This document shows, in pieces, positions 26,993 through 35,535 of a stretch of 64,000 nucleotides of DNA (its first letter is position 1; each line of letters starts with the position of its first letter). The position numbers were made by a program, and so were the translations under genes. Below the pieces are notes generated by a model. The model worked only from the letters and a program-made list of their open reading frames with translations, was not told the origin of the DNA and made no database searches. The stretch is from Kitasatospora fiedleri (GTDB taxonomy: Bacteria; Actinomycetota; Actinomycetes; Streptomycetales; Streptomycetaceae), in NCBI RefSeq assembly GCF_948472415.1, contig NZ_OX419519.1, positions 7,469,001 through 7,533,000 of the forward strand. The letters run 5' to 3'.

Positions 26993-27712
26993 ATGCTCGT
27001 CGCCGAACTGATCCGCCGCCTCCCCGACACCCCCGCCGTCCTGGCGCGTTGCCGCGCCCTGGCGATGCTGGACGCCGTCCTCAGCCCGGACTGGGCGGAC
27101 AGGTACTACTCGTGCGACTCCGGCTGGGCGCCCGGCGAGGTGATGGCCTCGATGCGGAACGGCAGTGGCGACTCCTACTCGATCGTCTTCACCGAACAGG
27201 GCGCCTTCGCCCTGGGCTTCGACCACGAATCCGCGCTGAGCCCGTACCGGTGCGACGCGCGGGAGCCGTGGCCCGGGCTGCTCGACGAGGTGCCGGAGGC
27301 GTTCCGCGCGCAGCTGGAGGAGCCCGCTTTCCGCGACGAGGACGGGGTGCTGGAGGCCACGGTGTGCTTCTGGCGCGAGCGGGCCGACACCGCCTGGCGC
27401 ACCGGCGACCTCGCCCCCGCGCCGGACGGCGGCGACCGGGACGGCGGTGACCAGGACGGCGGCGCCGCCCGGCTGTTCGACCTGCTGCTGGACGGCAGCC
27501 CCGAGGCGTACCGCGATTTTGCCGAGGAGTACTACGAGGTGGACGTCGACCTCGACGCCGTCCGCCACGTCCACGCCCTGCGCCCGCTCACCGCCGCGCT
27601 GGTGCGCGCACTGAACCCGGAGCTTGACCTCGCCGACCTCGCCGACGACATCGCGGAGATCGGCTACCCGACCGGCGGGTGCGTCCCCGGCGGGGGAGCC
27701 GCCGCCGGATGA
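26993..27712 (+). CDS. Conserved hypothetical protein
   Basis: This 239-residue protein is acidic, with no signal peptide or membrane segment. ATG 26993 is used. It contains GDSYSIVFTEQGAFALGFDH and ATVCFWRERADTAWR, and a short GGDRDGGDQDGG linker precedes an acidic tail (DFAEEYYEVDVDLDAV). Proteins with a similar FTEQGAFALGFDHES core occur in streptomycetes without known function (recollection). It diverges from the kinase gene across 179 bp. Confidence 0.65.
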   Translation: MLVAELIRRLPDTPAVLARCRALAMLDAVLSPDWADRYYSCDSGWAPGEVMASMRNGSGDSYSIVFTEQGAFALGFDHESALSPYRCDAREPWPGLLDEVPEAFRAQLEEPAFRDEDGVLEATVCFWRERADTAWRTGDLAPAPDGGDRDGGDQDGGAARLFDLLLDGSPEAYRDFAEEYYEVDVDLDAVRHVHALRPLTAALVRALNPELDLADLADDIAEIGYPTGGCVPGGGAAAG

Positions 27713-27810
27713 ACCTCCGCCGGAGGAGCCCCCGGTGTGTGGGCCTCCGACGGCGGGCCTCCGACGGCGGGGTGCCGCAGGCCCGGCGGTACGCGTTTCC
27801 GGGAGGGCTT

Positions 27811-27833
27811 GCGTCTCCCCCGGGGGGAGACGC
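27811..27833. promoter_or_regulatory. 23-bp palindrome, probable MerR autoregulatory operator
   Basis: Perfect 11-base arms GCGTCTCCCCC and GGGGGAGACGC flank a single central G. The site ends 12 bp before the ATG of the MerR-type gene. MerR-family operators are palindromes of this size between or over promoter boxes, so autoregulation is the natural reading. Confidence 0.7.
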
Positions 27834-27845
27834 GAGGGTGGGGCC

Positions 27846-28781
27846 ATGGAAGGCGACGCGCTCTACTCGATCGGTGAACTGGCCCGGCGGACCGGCCTGA
27901 CGGTCAAGACCGTCCGGTTCTACTCCGACCGCGGGATCGTGGCGCCGACGGAACGGAGCCCGGCCGGCCACCGCCGCTACGACCGCGCTGCCGCCGCGCG
28001 CCTGGACCTCGTGCGGACCCTGCGGGAACTGGGACTGGGCCTCGCCACGGTCCGCAAGGTCGCCGAACTGGACCTGCCGCTGCCTGAGGTGGCCGCGGCG
28101 CACGCCGAGGCGCTGGCGGCGCAGATCCGCGTCCTGCGCCTGCGGCACGCCGTGCTCACGGTGGTGGCCCAACGCGGGCTGACTCCCGAGGAGGCCGATG
28201 TCATGCACCAGCTCGCCCGCTTGACCGAGGACGAACGCCGCGACCTCGTCGAGGACTTCCTCCAGGCCGTCTTCGACGGCCTGGACGGCGATCCCGCGTT
28301 CGTGGGGGTGCGGCGCTCGATGACCCCCGAACCGCCCGAGGACCCCGGGGCGGACCAGGCCCGGGCCTGGGTGGAGTGGGCCGAGCTGGCCCTGGACCCC
28401 GATTTCCGGGCCGGGGTGCGCCGCATGGCACAGGATCTGGCGGCCGACCGGGCGCAGGACGGCACCACCGGCCCGCGCCGCGACTTCACCGCCACCGTCC
28501 ACGACCTGGCCGCCCCGGCCGTGGCGGCGGGGATCGACCCGGCCTCGCCCGAGGCCGACCCCGTCGTCGAGCAACTCGCCTCCCGCTACGCGTACTTCTG
28601 CGGCCGCCCCGACGACGACGCGCTGCGCCGCCGGCTGCTGCGGCGGCTGGAGAACGTGCACGACCCGCGCCGGGAGCGGCACGCCCGGCTGCTCGCGGTG
28701 ATCAACCGCTGGTCCGTCCCGCAGTCCCTGTCGCCCGTGCTCGACTGGTCCGTCGCGGCCGTGCGCGCACGGCTCCGTTGA
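27846..28781 (+). CDS. MerR-family transcriptional regulator
   Basis: The protein has 311 residues. The N-terminal MerR domain is clear (LYSIGELARRTGLTVKTVRF, YSDRGIVAPTERSPAGHRRY), followed by the dimer helix (LDLVRTLRELGLGLATVRKV). The ~200-residue C-terminal region is helical (LTEDERRDLVEDFLQAVFDG, RYAYFCGRPDDDALRRRL) and lacks metal-binding cysteines, so it probably binds an organic ligand. A 23-bp palindrome lies just upstream. The exported hydrolase downstream is a possible target. Confidence 0.9.
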   Translation: MEGDALYSIGELARRTGLTVKTVRFYSDRGIVAPTERSPAGHRRYDRAAAARLDLVRTLRELGLGLATVRKVAELDLPLPEVAAAHAEALAAQIRVLRLRHAVLTVVAQRGLTPEEADVMHQLARLTEDERRDLVEDFLQAVFDGLDGDPAFVGVRRSMTPEPPEDPGADQARAWVEWAELALDPDFRAGVRRMAQDLAADRAQDGTTGPRRDFTATVHDLAAPAVAAGIDPASPEADPVVEQLASRYAYFCGRPDDDALRRRLLRRLENVHDPRRERHARLLAVINRWSVPQSLSPVLDWSVAAVRARLR

Positions 28782-28937
28782 CAGCCCGCCGCCGGCAGGA
28801 CCCTGCCCCGGCCGCGTCCGTGCGCTCTGCGGGTTCCCCGTAGGGGCCGTACGCCGACGACCGGTTCGCCCTCCGGCGCAACCCCTACACCGCTGAGCCG
28901 ACGTCAACTCCCCTGGAAGGAACATACGGTCACGCCC

Positions 28938-30107
28938 ATGGCCACAATCCGTCCCGCCGCCGCCCTGGCGGCCCTGCTGCTCGCCCTGCCGCTGTCCGTC
29001 GCCGCCGCCCCGCCCGCGGGGGCCGCCCCGGCCGGCGCGTCCGCCGCCGCCCCGGCCGCGGTCCGGGCCGAACTCCCGCGCCCCACCGGGCCCTACGCCG
29101 TCGGTCAGGACGTCCTGGAACTCGTCGACCGGAACCGGCCCGACCCGTGGGTGCCGGCGTCGGGCCCGCGCCGGCTGATGGTGTCGGTGTACTACCCGGC
29201 CGAGACGGGCACCGGCAGCCCGGCTGCGTACATGACCCCCGGCGCGGCACGGATGCTGCTGGACGCCAAGCTGCCGGGCACCACCATCCCCGCCGACGCG
29301 CTCACCGCAACCCGGACCTGGGCCGCCTCCGGCGCCCGCCCCGCGCCCGGCCGCTACCCGCTGGTCCTCCTCTCGCCGGGCTTCACCCTGCCCCGCACCT
29401 CGCTGACCGGCCTGGCCGAGGACCTTTCCAGCCACGGCTACGTGGTCGCGCTGATCGACCACACCTACGAGAACACCGGGACGACCTTCCCCGACGGAAC
29501 CACGCTGCCCTGCGTGATGTGCGGCCGGTTGCGCTCCCCGGAGGACTGGGCGGGCCTGGACCGCAGCCGCGCCCGCGACGTCTCCTTCGTCATCGACCGG
29601 CTCACCGCCCGTCCCCACCCCGCCTGGCGCCACTCCCGCATGATCGACCCCGCCCGGATCGGCACGGCCGGCCACTCCGCGGGCGGCGCGGCGGCCGTCC
29701 CCGCCCTGCTCGCCGACGGCCGGATCCGGGCCGGCGCGGACCTGGACGGCACCATGGACGTCCCGGTGCCCGCCACCGGCCTCGGCGGCAGGCCGTTCCT
29801 GATGATCGGGCACCCGCTGCCGGACGGCGCCGAGGACCCCAGCTGGAACGAGAGCTGGCCCCGCCTCGACGGCTGGAAACGCTGGCTGACCGTCGCCGGC
29901 ACCAACCACGCCTCGTTCACCGACTTCCCGGTGCTGCTCGACGCGCTCGGCCTGCCCGACGACGGCCGGATCCTCGCGTCCGGGCGCGCGCTCCAGCTCA
30001 CCCGCGCGTACGTCACGGCCTTCTTCGACCTGCACCTGAAGGGCGTCGCCCAGCCGCTCCTCGACGGGCCGATCCCACAGAACCCCGAGGTCGGCTTCCA
30101 CCCGTAG
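28938..30107 (+). CDS. Secreted alpha/beta hydrolase (PAF-acetylhydrolase / lipase type)
   Basis: The protein has 389 residues. The signal peptide (ALAALLLALPLSVAAAPP) is followed by an alpha/beta-hydrolase with nucleophile Ser in GTAGHSAGGAAAV, a likely acid Asp in ADLDGTMD and a His in GTNHASFTDFPVLL. YPLVLLSPGF and GYVVALIDHTYENTG mark the oxyanion strand and a family-typical loop. This set matches PAF-acetylhydrolase-like lipases such as that of Streptomyces exfoliatus. It should cleave short-chain esters outside the cell; the substrate is not known. Confidence 0.87.
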   Translation: MATIRPAAALAALLLALPLSVAAAPPAGAAPAGASAAAPAAVRAELPRPTGPYAVGQDVLELVDRNRPDPWVPASGPRRLMVSVYYPAETGTGSPAAYMTPGAARMLLDAKLPGTTIPADALTATRTWAASGARPAPGRYPLVLLSPGFTLPRTSLTGLAEDLSSHGYVVALIDHTYENTGTTFPDGTTLPCVMCGRLRSPEDWAGLDRSRARDVSFVIDRLTARPHPAWRHSRMIDPARIGTAGHSAGGAAAVPALLADGRIRAGADLDGTMDVPVPATGLGGRPFLMIGHPLPDGAEDPSWNESWPRLDGWKRWLTVAGTNHASFTDFPVLLDALGLPDDGRILASGRALQLTRAYVTAFFDLHLKGVAQPLLDGPIPQNPEVGFHP

Positions 30108-30248
30108 CCGCCCGCCCTCGTCCCCGCCGAAGCCGCCGGACGCCCGGAACCCCGCAGCGAACCGGCTCGGCCCGGCGGACCGGCGCGACAGCGCCGCTGA
30201 CCGTCGTCGCGGCGACCGGGTCCACCGGGAGGAGACCGGCGAACGGAT

Positions 30249-31220
30249 TCACCTGCCGTCCGGGCACGACGGGGTACCGGAGGACACCGGAGCGGTGCTG
30301 CGCCACCTGGGGGCGGCAGGCTGACGGGCCGTCCGGGGCGCTCGGCTCCCGTCCGGCAGGGGCAGGCCGCCGCCGAGCAGGTCGAGGAGGTGGGGCCAGG
30401 CCAGGGCGCCCAGCCGGCTGTCGGCGGCCGGGGTGCCGCCGTGGGCGTGGACCGGGGACGGGGGCAGCGGGACTTCGCCGGGGAGCACCACGCGGTGGCC
30501 CGCGTCCGGGTCGCCGACCAGCAGGGTGCGGGGGCCGCCGGACGCGGGGCGGCGCTCGCGGAGCCGCTCGGCGAACGGGAGGGACGGCCACATCGCGTCG
30601 GCGCCGCCCGCGACCAGCAGCAGGTCGGCCCGGGCCCGCTCGACCGGGATGCGGGCCGCGGGCAGGACCGGGGCGAACGTCCGCGCGCTCTGCTCGTACC
30701 AGCCGCGGATGGCCACCGGGGCGCCCTCCGGCTCCGCGGGCGTCCAGCCCTCGTCCATCGGGACGAACGGCAGCGGACGCCCCCGCCAGGTCCAGCAGGA
30801 GCGGAACGGGCGGTCCGCGCCGTCCGGGCCCGGGCCGACGTTGCACCACACCAGGGAGGTGGGCGCCAGCGCGACGACCGCGTCCACCCGGGGATCGCGC
30901 ACAGCCGTCAGCAGCGCCGCCTCCGCGCCCTTCGACGTCCCGAGCAGGCCGACCCGGCGCGCCCCGTCCGCCCGCAGCAGGTCCACCGCCGCCGTGAAGG
31001 TCTCCAACGGGACCTCGCACACCCCCGGCGGCTGCCCCGGCCCGCCGAACCAGCGGATCGCCAGCGCGTCGAACCCCGCCCGGGCCAGCACCCGCGCCCG
31101 CGCCGCCTCCACCCGCCCGCTCGACCCCGACAGCACCACCACCCCGACCGGACTGCCCCCGGCCGGCGTGCACCGCAGCCCCTCCCAGGGCTCCGCCCAG
31201 GCCCGCTCGACGATCTCCAT
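30249..31220 (-). CDS. Acyl-CoA thioester hydrolase/BAAT C-terminal-type alpha/beta hydrolase
   Basis: The 323-residue form starts at ATG 31220 with GGGGAGG close upstream. The BAAT C-terminal fold is visible: VVLSGSSGRVEAARARVLAR, FDALAIRWFGGPGQPP, nucleophile Ser in VGLLGTSKGAEAAL, VDAVVALAPTSLVW, DLLLVAGGADAMWPS with the acid Asp, and a His in DPDAGHRVVLPG. The N-terminal BAAT domain of the eukaryotic enzymes is absent. The C-terminal ~30 residues are low in complexity. It diverges from the quinone oxidoreductase gene. The acyl substrate is unknown. Confidence 0.83.
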   Translation of the reverse strand: MEIVERAWAEPWEGLRCTPAGGSPVGVVVLSGSSGRVEAARARVLARAGFDALAIRWFGGPGQPPGVCEVPLETFTAAVDLLRADGARRVGLLGTSKGAEAALLTAVRDPRVDAVVALAPTSLVWCNVGPGPDGADRPFRSCWTWRGRPLPFVPMDEGWTPAEPEGAPVAIRGWYEQSARTFAPVLPAARIPVERARADLLLVAGGADAMWPSLPFAERLRERRPASGGPRTLLVGDPDAGHRVVLPGEVPLPPSPVHAHGGTPAADSRLGALAWPHLLDLLGGGLPLPDGSRAPRTARQPAAPRWRSTAPVSSGTPSCPDGR

Positions 31221-31549
31221 CCGCCTCCCCTTCCTCCGTCCTGCCACCGGCACCCCCACCCTGGTCGGGCCCGCCCCCGCCACGCAAGGGCGTACCGGAT
31301 GCCGTCGAGCCGCGGCGCACGCGGCCCGCAGGCCCGGGGTGCCGGTGCCGGGCTGCCGGTGTCAGGGCGAAGCGGTGCCGCGTTCCCGGCCGTTGGAGCC
31401 CCCTGCGGTTGGAGCCCCGGCGTTGGAGCCTCCGTACGCGGTGCACGGGGCGCCGGCATTTCTGGACTTGCTGGTCCATTTTTGCCCGCCTAACGTGCAG
31501 GACGTGCCCGGACGACGGCGGACGGGCCCGAGCAGGAAGGCGGTGTGCC
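31221..31549 (+). promoter_or_regulatory. Divergent promoter region with TetR-type operator
   Basis: The 329-bp gap contains, for the rightward gene, TTGCTG (31468-31473) and TAACGT (31491-31496) separated by 17 bp. The perfect inverted repeat TGGAC-N6-GTCCA (31463-31478) covers the -35 box. The TetR gene that ends this operon is the likely repressor. The rest shows only short GC-rich direct repeats and no gene. Confidence 0.65.
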
Positions 31550-32512
31550 ATGCACGCGATCCGGATCGAGGAGCACGGCGGCCCCGAGGTGATGCGCTGG
31601 ACCGAGCTGCCCGACCCCGTGCCCGGCCCCGGGGAGGCGCTGGTGCGGCTGGGCGCGGCCGGGGTCAACTACATGGACACCGGGGCGCGTTCCCAGGGCG
31701 GCCCGGGCTGGGCGGCGCCGACGGTGCTGGGCGCCGAGGGCATGGGGTACGTCACCGCGCTCGGCGCGGGCGTCGAGGACCTGGCCGTCGGCGACCGGGT
31801 GGCCTGGTTCTACCACCCCGGCAGCTACGCCGAACTGCTGGCCGTCCCGGCCGCCGCGCTGGTCAAGGTCCCGGACGGGGTGCCGGACGAGATCGCGGGC
31901 GGCCTGCTGATGCAGGGACTGACCGTCAACCACCTGACCACCGAGACGTTCTCCGTCACCCCGGGCAGCACCGCCGTGGTGCACGCCGCGGCCGGCGGGG
32001 TCGGGCAGCTGCTCACCCAGCTGGTCAAGGCCCGCGGCGGCAGCGTGATCGGCCTGGTCTCCCGGGAGGAGAAGACCGCGGTGGCGAAGGAGGCCGGGGC
32101 CGACCACGTCCTGGTCCACTCCGGCGGCGGGTTCGAGGAGCGCGTCCGCGAACTCACCGGCGGACGCGGGGCCGACGTGGTCTACGACGGCGGCGGCGCC
32201 GACACCTTCCGCTCCTCCCAACTGGCCCTGCGCCCGCACGGCGTGCACGCCTACTACGGCCCCTTCATGGGCGTCCCGACCATGCGGCCCACCGACCTGC
32301 CCAACAGCATCCTGCTCAGCTACCCGGTCGTGCACCACCACGTCGCCACCCGCGCCGACCTGGTGCGGCGCACCGGCGAACTGTTCGACCTGGTCCTGGA
32401 CGGGCGGCTCACCCAGCGGATCACCGGCCGCTACCCCCTCGCCGACGCCGCCCGGGCGCACGCCGACCTCGAATCGCGCCGCACCACCGGCAAACTGATC
32501 CTGCTGCCCTGA
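31550..32512 (+). CDS. Quinone oxidoreductase (zinc-independent MDR family)
   Basis: This 320-residue protein starts at ATG 31550 with AGGAAGG ten bases upstream. It has the medium-chain dehydrogenase/reductase layout: an N-terminal GroES-like domain (LPDPVPGPGEALVRLGAAGV, NYMDT), then a Rossmann domain with VVHAAAGGVGQLLTQLVKAR as the NADPH-binding AAxGGVG motif. The zinc-binding residues of alcohol dehydrogenases are missing, so it should act as an NADPH:quinone reductase-type enzyme. A TetR-family gene follows 26 bp downstream, in an operon likely induced by quinones or electrophiles (inferred). Confidence 0.92.
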   Translation: MHAIRIEEHGGPEVMRWTELPDPVPGPGEALVRLGAAGVNYMDTGARSQGGPGWAAPTVLGAEGMGYVTALGAGVEDLAVGDRVAWFYHPGSYAELLAVPAAALVKVPDGVPDEIAGGLLMQGLTVNHLTTETFSVTPGSTAVVHAAAGGVGQLLTQLVKARGGSVIGLVSREEKTAVAKEAGADHVLVHSGGGFEERVRELTGGRGADVVYDGGGADTFRSSQLALRPHGVHAYYGPFMGVPTMRPTDLPNSILLSYPVVHHHVATRADLVRRTGELFDLVLDGRLTQRITGRYPLADAARAHADLESRRTTGKLILLP

Positions 32513-32538
32513 CCGCCGACCGTCCCGGGAGGAGAACC

Positions 32539-33132
32539 GTGCCGCTGACCCGCAAGGGCGCCGCCACCCGGCAGCGCATCGTCGAGGGAACCGCCGAACA
32601 GATCCGGGAGGACGGCGTGTTCGCGGTCCGGCTGGAGGACGTGATGGCCCGCACCGCGACCAGCAAGAGCCAGCTCTTCCACTACTTCCCCGGCGGGAAG
32701 GACGACCTGCTGCTCGCCGTCGCCCGGCACGAGGCCGACCGGGTGCTGGCGGACCAGCAGCCGGAACTCGGCGCACTCACCTCCTTGGACGCCTGGCGGC
32801 AGTGGCGCGACAAGGTCCTCGCCCGCTACCGCGCCCAGGGCGGCAACTGCCCCCTGCACACGGCCCTCGCCCAACTCGGCGGCGCCACCGACGCCACCCG
32901 GGCGGTGGCCTGCGAACTGCTCGCCCAGTGGCAGCGCCACCTCGTCGCGGGCATCCGCCACCTCCAGGCCGACGGCGCGATCTCCCCGGAGCTGGACGCC
33001 GACCGGGAGGCCGCCGCGCTGCTGGCCGGCATCCAGGGCGGCGTGCTGATCCTGATGACCACCGGCTCCGCCACCCACCTGGAGGCCGCCCTGGACACCG
33101 GCCTCGCCCGCCTGCGCGCGGACGGGGCCTGA
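32539..33132 (+). CDS. TetR-family regulator
   Basis: This 197-residue protein starts at GTG 32539 after GGGAGGAGA. The helix-turn-helix is RLEDVMARTATSKSQLFHYF, followed by the usual GGKDDLLLAV turn. A TetR_C-type ligand domain with a Cys in GGNCPLHTALAQLG may sense electrophiles or quinones (inferred). It is the second gene of the operon and the likely repressor at 31463-31478. Confidence 0.92.
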   Translation: MPLTRKGAATRQRIVEGTAEQIREDGVFAVRLEDVMARTATSKSQLFHYFPGGKDDLLLAVARHEADRVLADQQPELGALTSLDAWRQWRDKVLARYRAQGGNCPLHTALAQLGGATDATRAVACELLAQWQRHLVAGIRHLQADGAISPELDADREAAALLAGIQGGVLILMTTGSATHLEAALDTGLARLRADGA

Positions 33133-33333
33133 GGGGGCGGGGCGGGGCACGAGGGGTGCGGGGCCTGAGGGAGCGAGGAGTGCGGGCGCTGGCGGGATCT
33201 TGACGGTCGCAGGCGCTCACGCCACTCGTGGAGCGATCGCGCCCGACCCGAAGATGGAGCCGTCGCCGACCGGGGCCACCCGCACCCGGTACGGCCCCGT
33301 CCCACCGTCGCGTCCCGCCAGGAAGAGGCCCCC

Positions 33334-33882
33334 GTGTCCGTCGCCGAGAGCACCCGTGAGAGCACCAGCGCCGTCCCGAGCAACGCCGGTCCGAGCAGTG
33401 CAGCTCCGAGCAGCGCAGCTCCGGGCAGCGCCGTCCTGAGCGTCCCCGCCGCCGCCCCGGCCGAGGCCGCCGCCCACTACGCCGCCCGGCTCGCCTTCGA
33501 GGCGGACGTCTCCGACGTGCACGCCGACCTCGCCGCCGGGGTGCCCGGCATCGTAGTGGTCGACACCCGCAGCGAGGCCGCCTGGGACCAGGGGCACCTC
33601 CCCGGTGCCGTGCACCTGCCCACCGCGCGGATCGCCGACCTGGCGCCGGGGACGATCGACCCGTCGCTGACCGTGGTCACCTACTGCTGGGGCCCCGGCT
33701 GCAACGGCGCCACCCGCGCGGCGCTGGCCTTCGCCCGGCTCGGCCACCCGGTCAAGGAGATGCTCGGCGGCTTCGAGTACTGGGTCCGCGAGGGCTTCGC
33801 GTACGACACCGCCGCCGGCACCGAGCAGCGCCCCGTCGACGACCTGACCGCCCCGCGCTCCGGCCTCTCCTGCGCCTGCTGA
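33334..33882 (+). CDS. Rhodanese-like domain protein
   Basis: This 182-residue protein starts at GTG 33334, preceded by an AGGAAGAGG site. After a Ser/Ala/Pro-rich start of about 45 residues there is one rhodanese domain: IVVVDTRSEAAWDQGHLPGA, then the active-site loop VTYCWGPGCNGATRAAL with the candidate persulfide Cys, and MLGGFEYWVREG. The enzyme would carry sulfane sulfur to acceptors. The C-terminal SCAC is unusual and could be a second thiol site. A LysR gene converges on it from the right. Confidence 0.88.
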   Translation: MSVAESTRESTSAVPSNAGPSSAAPSSAAPGSAVLSVPAAAPAEAAAHYAARLAFEADVSDVHADLAAGVPGIVVVDTRSEAAWDQGHLPGAVHLPTARIADLAPGTIDPSLTVVTYCWGPGCNGATRAALAFARLGHPVKEMLGGFEYWVREGFAYDTAAGTEQRPVDDLTAPRSGLSCAC

Positions 33883-33959
33883 GCCCCGCGCCGCGCCCAC
33901 GAACCCCCACCTGCCACCTGCTACCTCCCGCCCTCCGCCGGTCCGGCGGGCGGTCGGCG

Positions 33960-34811
33960 TCAGTCGCGGTAGGCGGCCGTCGCCGTCTCGACGAAGGAGC
34001 GGACCAGCGGGTCGGCCCCGTGCTCGTTCCACGCCACCACCACCCGGCTCGGCGCCAGGTCCACCACCGGCACCACCGCCAGCTCGGCGGGCAGTTCGTG
34101 CCCGAGCGGCGCCAGCCCGACCGTGCCGTTCCAGAGCACCGCCTGGAGGCACTCCTGGACGCCGCGCACCACCGGCCCCTCGCGCGGGACGCCGCCGTGC
34201 CAGTACGCCTGCCAGTGCGGATCGGTGCCCGGCGGGAAGCGGAACCAGCGGCGGTCGGCCAACTCGGCCAGCCGCAGCCGCTCGCGGCGGGCCAGCGGGT
34301 CGTCCGCCCGCAGCACCGCGCCGACCGGGTCGGACCGCAGCGTGCGCACCGCCAGGCCGGTCCCGTCGAACGGTGCCCGGGTGAGCGCGACGTCGACCAG
34401 CCCGGCGCGCAGCCCGCAGGTCGGGTCGGTCAGGTCGGTCTCCCGGACCCGGACGTCCACGCCGGGGTGGCGGCGGCGGTAGGCCGCCGCCGACCGGAAC
34501 ACGCCGGGGTCGGTGCCGTCGCCCAGGATGCCGACGGTGATGCCCGCGCTCCCGGCCGCCGCGCCCACCCGCACCCGCACCCGGTCCGCGTGGGCGAGCA
34601 GCGTCCGGGCCTCCGCCAGCAGCACCGCGCCCGCCGGGGTGAGCGCGACCCCGGCCGGCGAGCGGACGAACAGCAGCGCGCCGAGGTCGGCCTCCAACTG
34701 CTTGACGGCCCGGCTCAGCGGCGGCTGGCTGAGGTGCAGGCGGCGGGCGGCCCGGCCGAAGTGCAGTTCCTCGGCGACCGCGACGAAGTACCGCAGGGTG
34801 CGTAGCTCCAC
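33960..34811 (-). CDS. LysR-family regulator
   Basis: This 283-residue protein starts at GTG 34811. The LysR helix-turn-helix is at residues 1-60 (ELHFGRAARRLHLSQPPLSR, VKQLEADLGALLFVRS), followed by a type-2 periplasmic-fold effector domain (VGILGDGTDPGVFRSAAAYR). It diverges from the DoxX gene across 148 bp, the usual arrangement for a LysR regulator and its target. Confidence 0.92.
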   Translation of the reverse strand: MELRTLRYFVAVAEELHFGRAARRLHLSQPPLSRAVKQLEADLGALLFVRSPAGVALTPAGAVLLAEARTLLAHADRVRVRVGAAAGSAGITVGILGDGTDPGVFRSAAAYRRRHPGVDVRVRETDLTDPTCGLRAGLVDVALTRAPFDGTGLAVRTLRSDPVGAVLRADDPLARRERLRLAELADRRWFRFPPGTDPHWQAYWHGGVPREGPVVRGVQECLQAVLWNGTVGLAPLGHELPAELAVVPVVDLAPSRVVVAWNEHGADPLVRSFVETATAAYRD

Positions 34812-34959
34812 GCTGCGACGATACCCAGCCGGTATCGGCGGTCCGGAACGGGTCTTGGACAGCGCCCGGCCCCGGCGGTGGGGTGGACGGGGACGCGGCC
34901 GACCCGGCCGCCGCCACCGCCCGGCCCCGCCCAGCGGCGGCCACGTCCGAACGGGAACC

Positions 34960-35316
34960 ATGGAACTCGCCTACTGGATCGTCGCGGGCCCGCTCGCCCT
35001 CCTCTACCTCTACGGGGGCGCGCTGAAAGCGGTCCGCAGCCCCGACCGGCTCCGCCCGATGATGGCCTGGGTCGACCGCGTCCCGCTCCCCGTCCTGCGC
35101 ACCCTCGGCGGGCTCGAACTCCTCGGCGCCGCGGGCCTGCTGCTCCCGCCGCTGACCGGCACCGCCACCTGGCTCGCCCCGACCGCGGCGGCCGGTCTGC
35201 TGCTGCTCCAGGCCGGCGCGATCCCGGTCCACCTCACCGGCGGCGACCGCCGGATCGGACTCAACCTCGTGCTGCTGGCCGCCGCGGCCGCGGCCCTCGT
35301 GCTGTCCGTCGGGTAG
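34960..35316 (+). CDS. DoxX-family membrane protein
   Basis: This 118-residue protein starts at ATG 34960. It has four membrane segments: WIVAGPLALLYLYGGALKAV, TLGGLELLGAAGLLLPPL, WLAPTAAAGLLLLQAGA and LNLVLLAAAAAALVLSV. GGLELLGAAGLLLP is the DoxX-like signature. DoxX-like proteins have been linked to redox and quinone metabolism in membranes; the role here is unknown. Likely controlled by the divergent LysR protein. Confidence 0.85.
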   Translation: MELAYWIVAGPLALLYLYGGALKAVRSPDRLRPMMAWVDRVPLPVLRTLGGLELLGAAGLLLPPLTGTATWLAPTAAAGLLLLQAGAIPVHLTGGDRRIGLNLVLLAAAAAALVLSVG

Positions 35317-35422
35317 CCCGGGCCCGGGGCCGAGCGGGCTGGAGAACAAATGGGTTGGACGGACGGCGGGAGGTTGCTACTGTTCGGATCACCGTGACCG
35401 GAAGCGAGGAGGTGAGTTCCCG

Positions 35423-35476
35423 ATGAGAGCTGGATCGAGGCGGGTGCTCCCCCTTTCCCCACGGTGCAACGACTGA
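35423..35476 (+). CDS. Possible 17-residue leader peptide
   Basis: ATG 35423 follows GAGGAGGTGAG at an ideal distance and gives the peptide MRAGSRRVLPLSPRCND. A hairpin (35489-35522) lies between its stop and the acetyltransferase gene. The layout suits translation-coupled attenuation; the Cys near the end recalls the small leader peptides seen before some actinomycete sulfur genes, but the match is weak. Confidence 0.45.
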   Translation: MRAGSRRVLPLSPRCND

Positions 35477-35488
35477 CACAGGTGTCGT

Positions 35489-35522
35489 CGGGAGCGCTCG
35501 CGTGACAACGCAGGCACTCCCG
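35489..35522 (+). promoter_or_regulatory. Hairpin in the acetyltransferase leader
   Basis: CGGGAG (35489-35494) pairs with CTCCCG (35517-35522) around a 22-base loop, just after the leader peptide stop. It ends 13 bases before the acetyltransferase ATG, close to its GAAAGG ribosome-binding site. Confidence 0.4.
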
Positions 35523-35535
35523 AAAGGCGAAAGCC

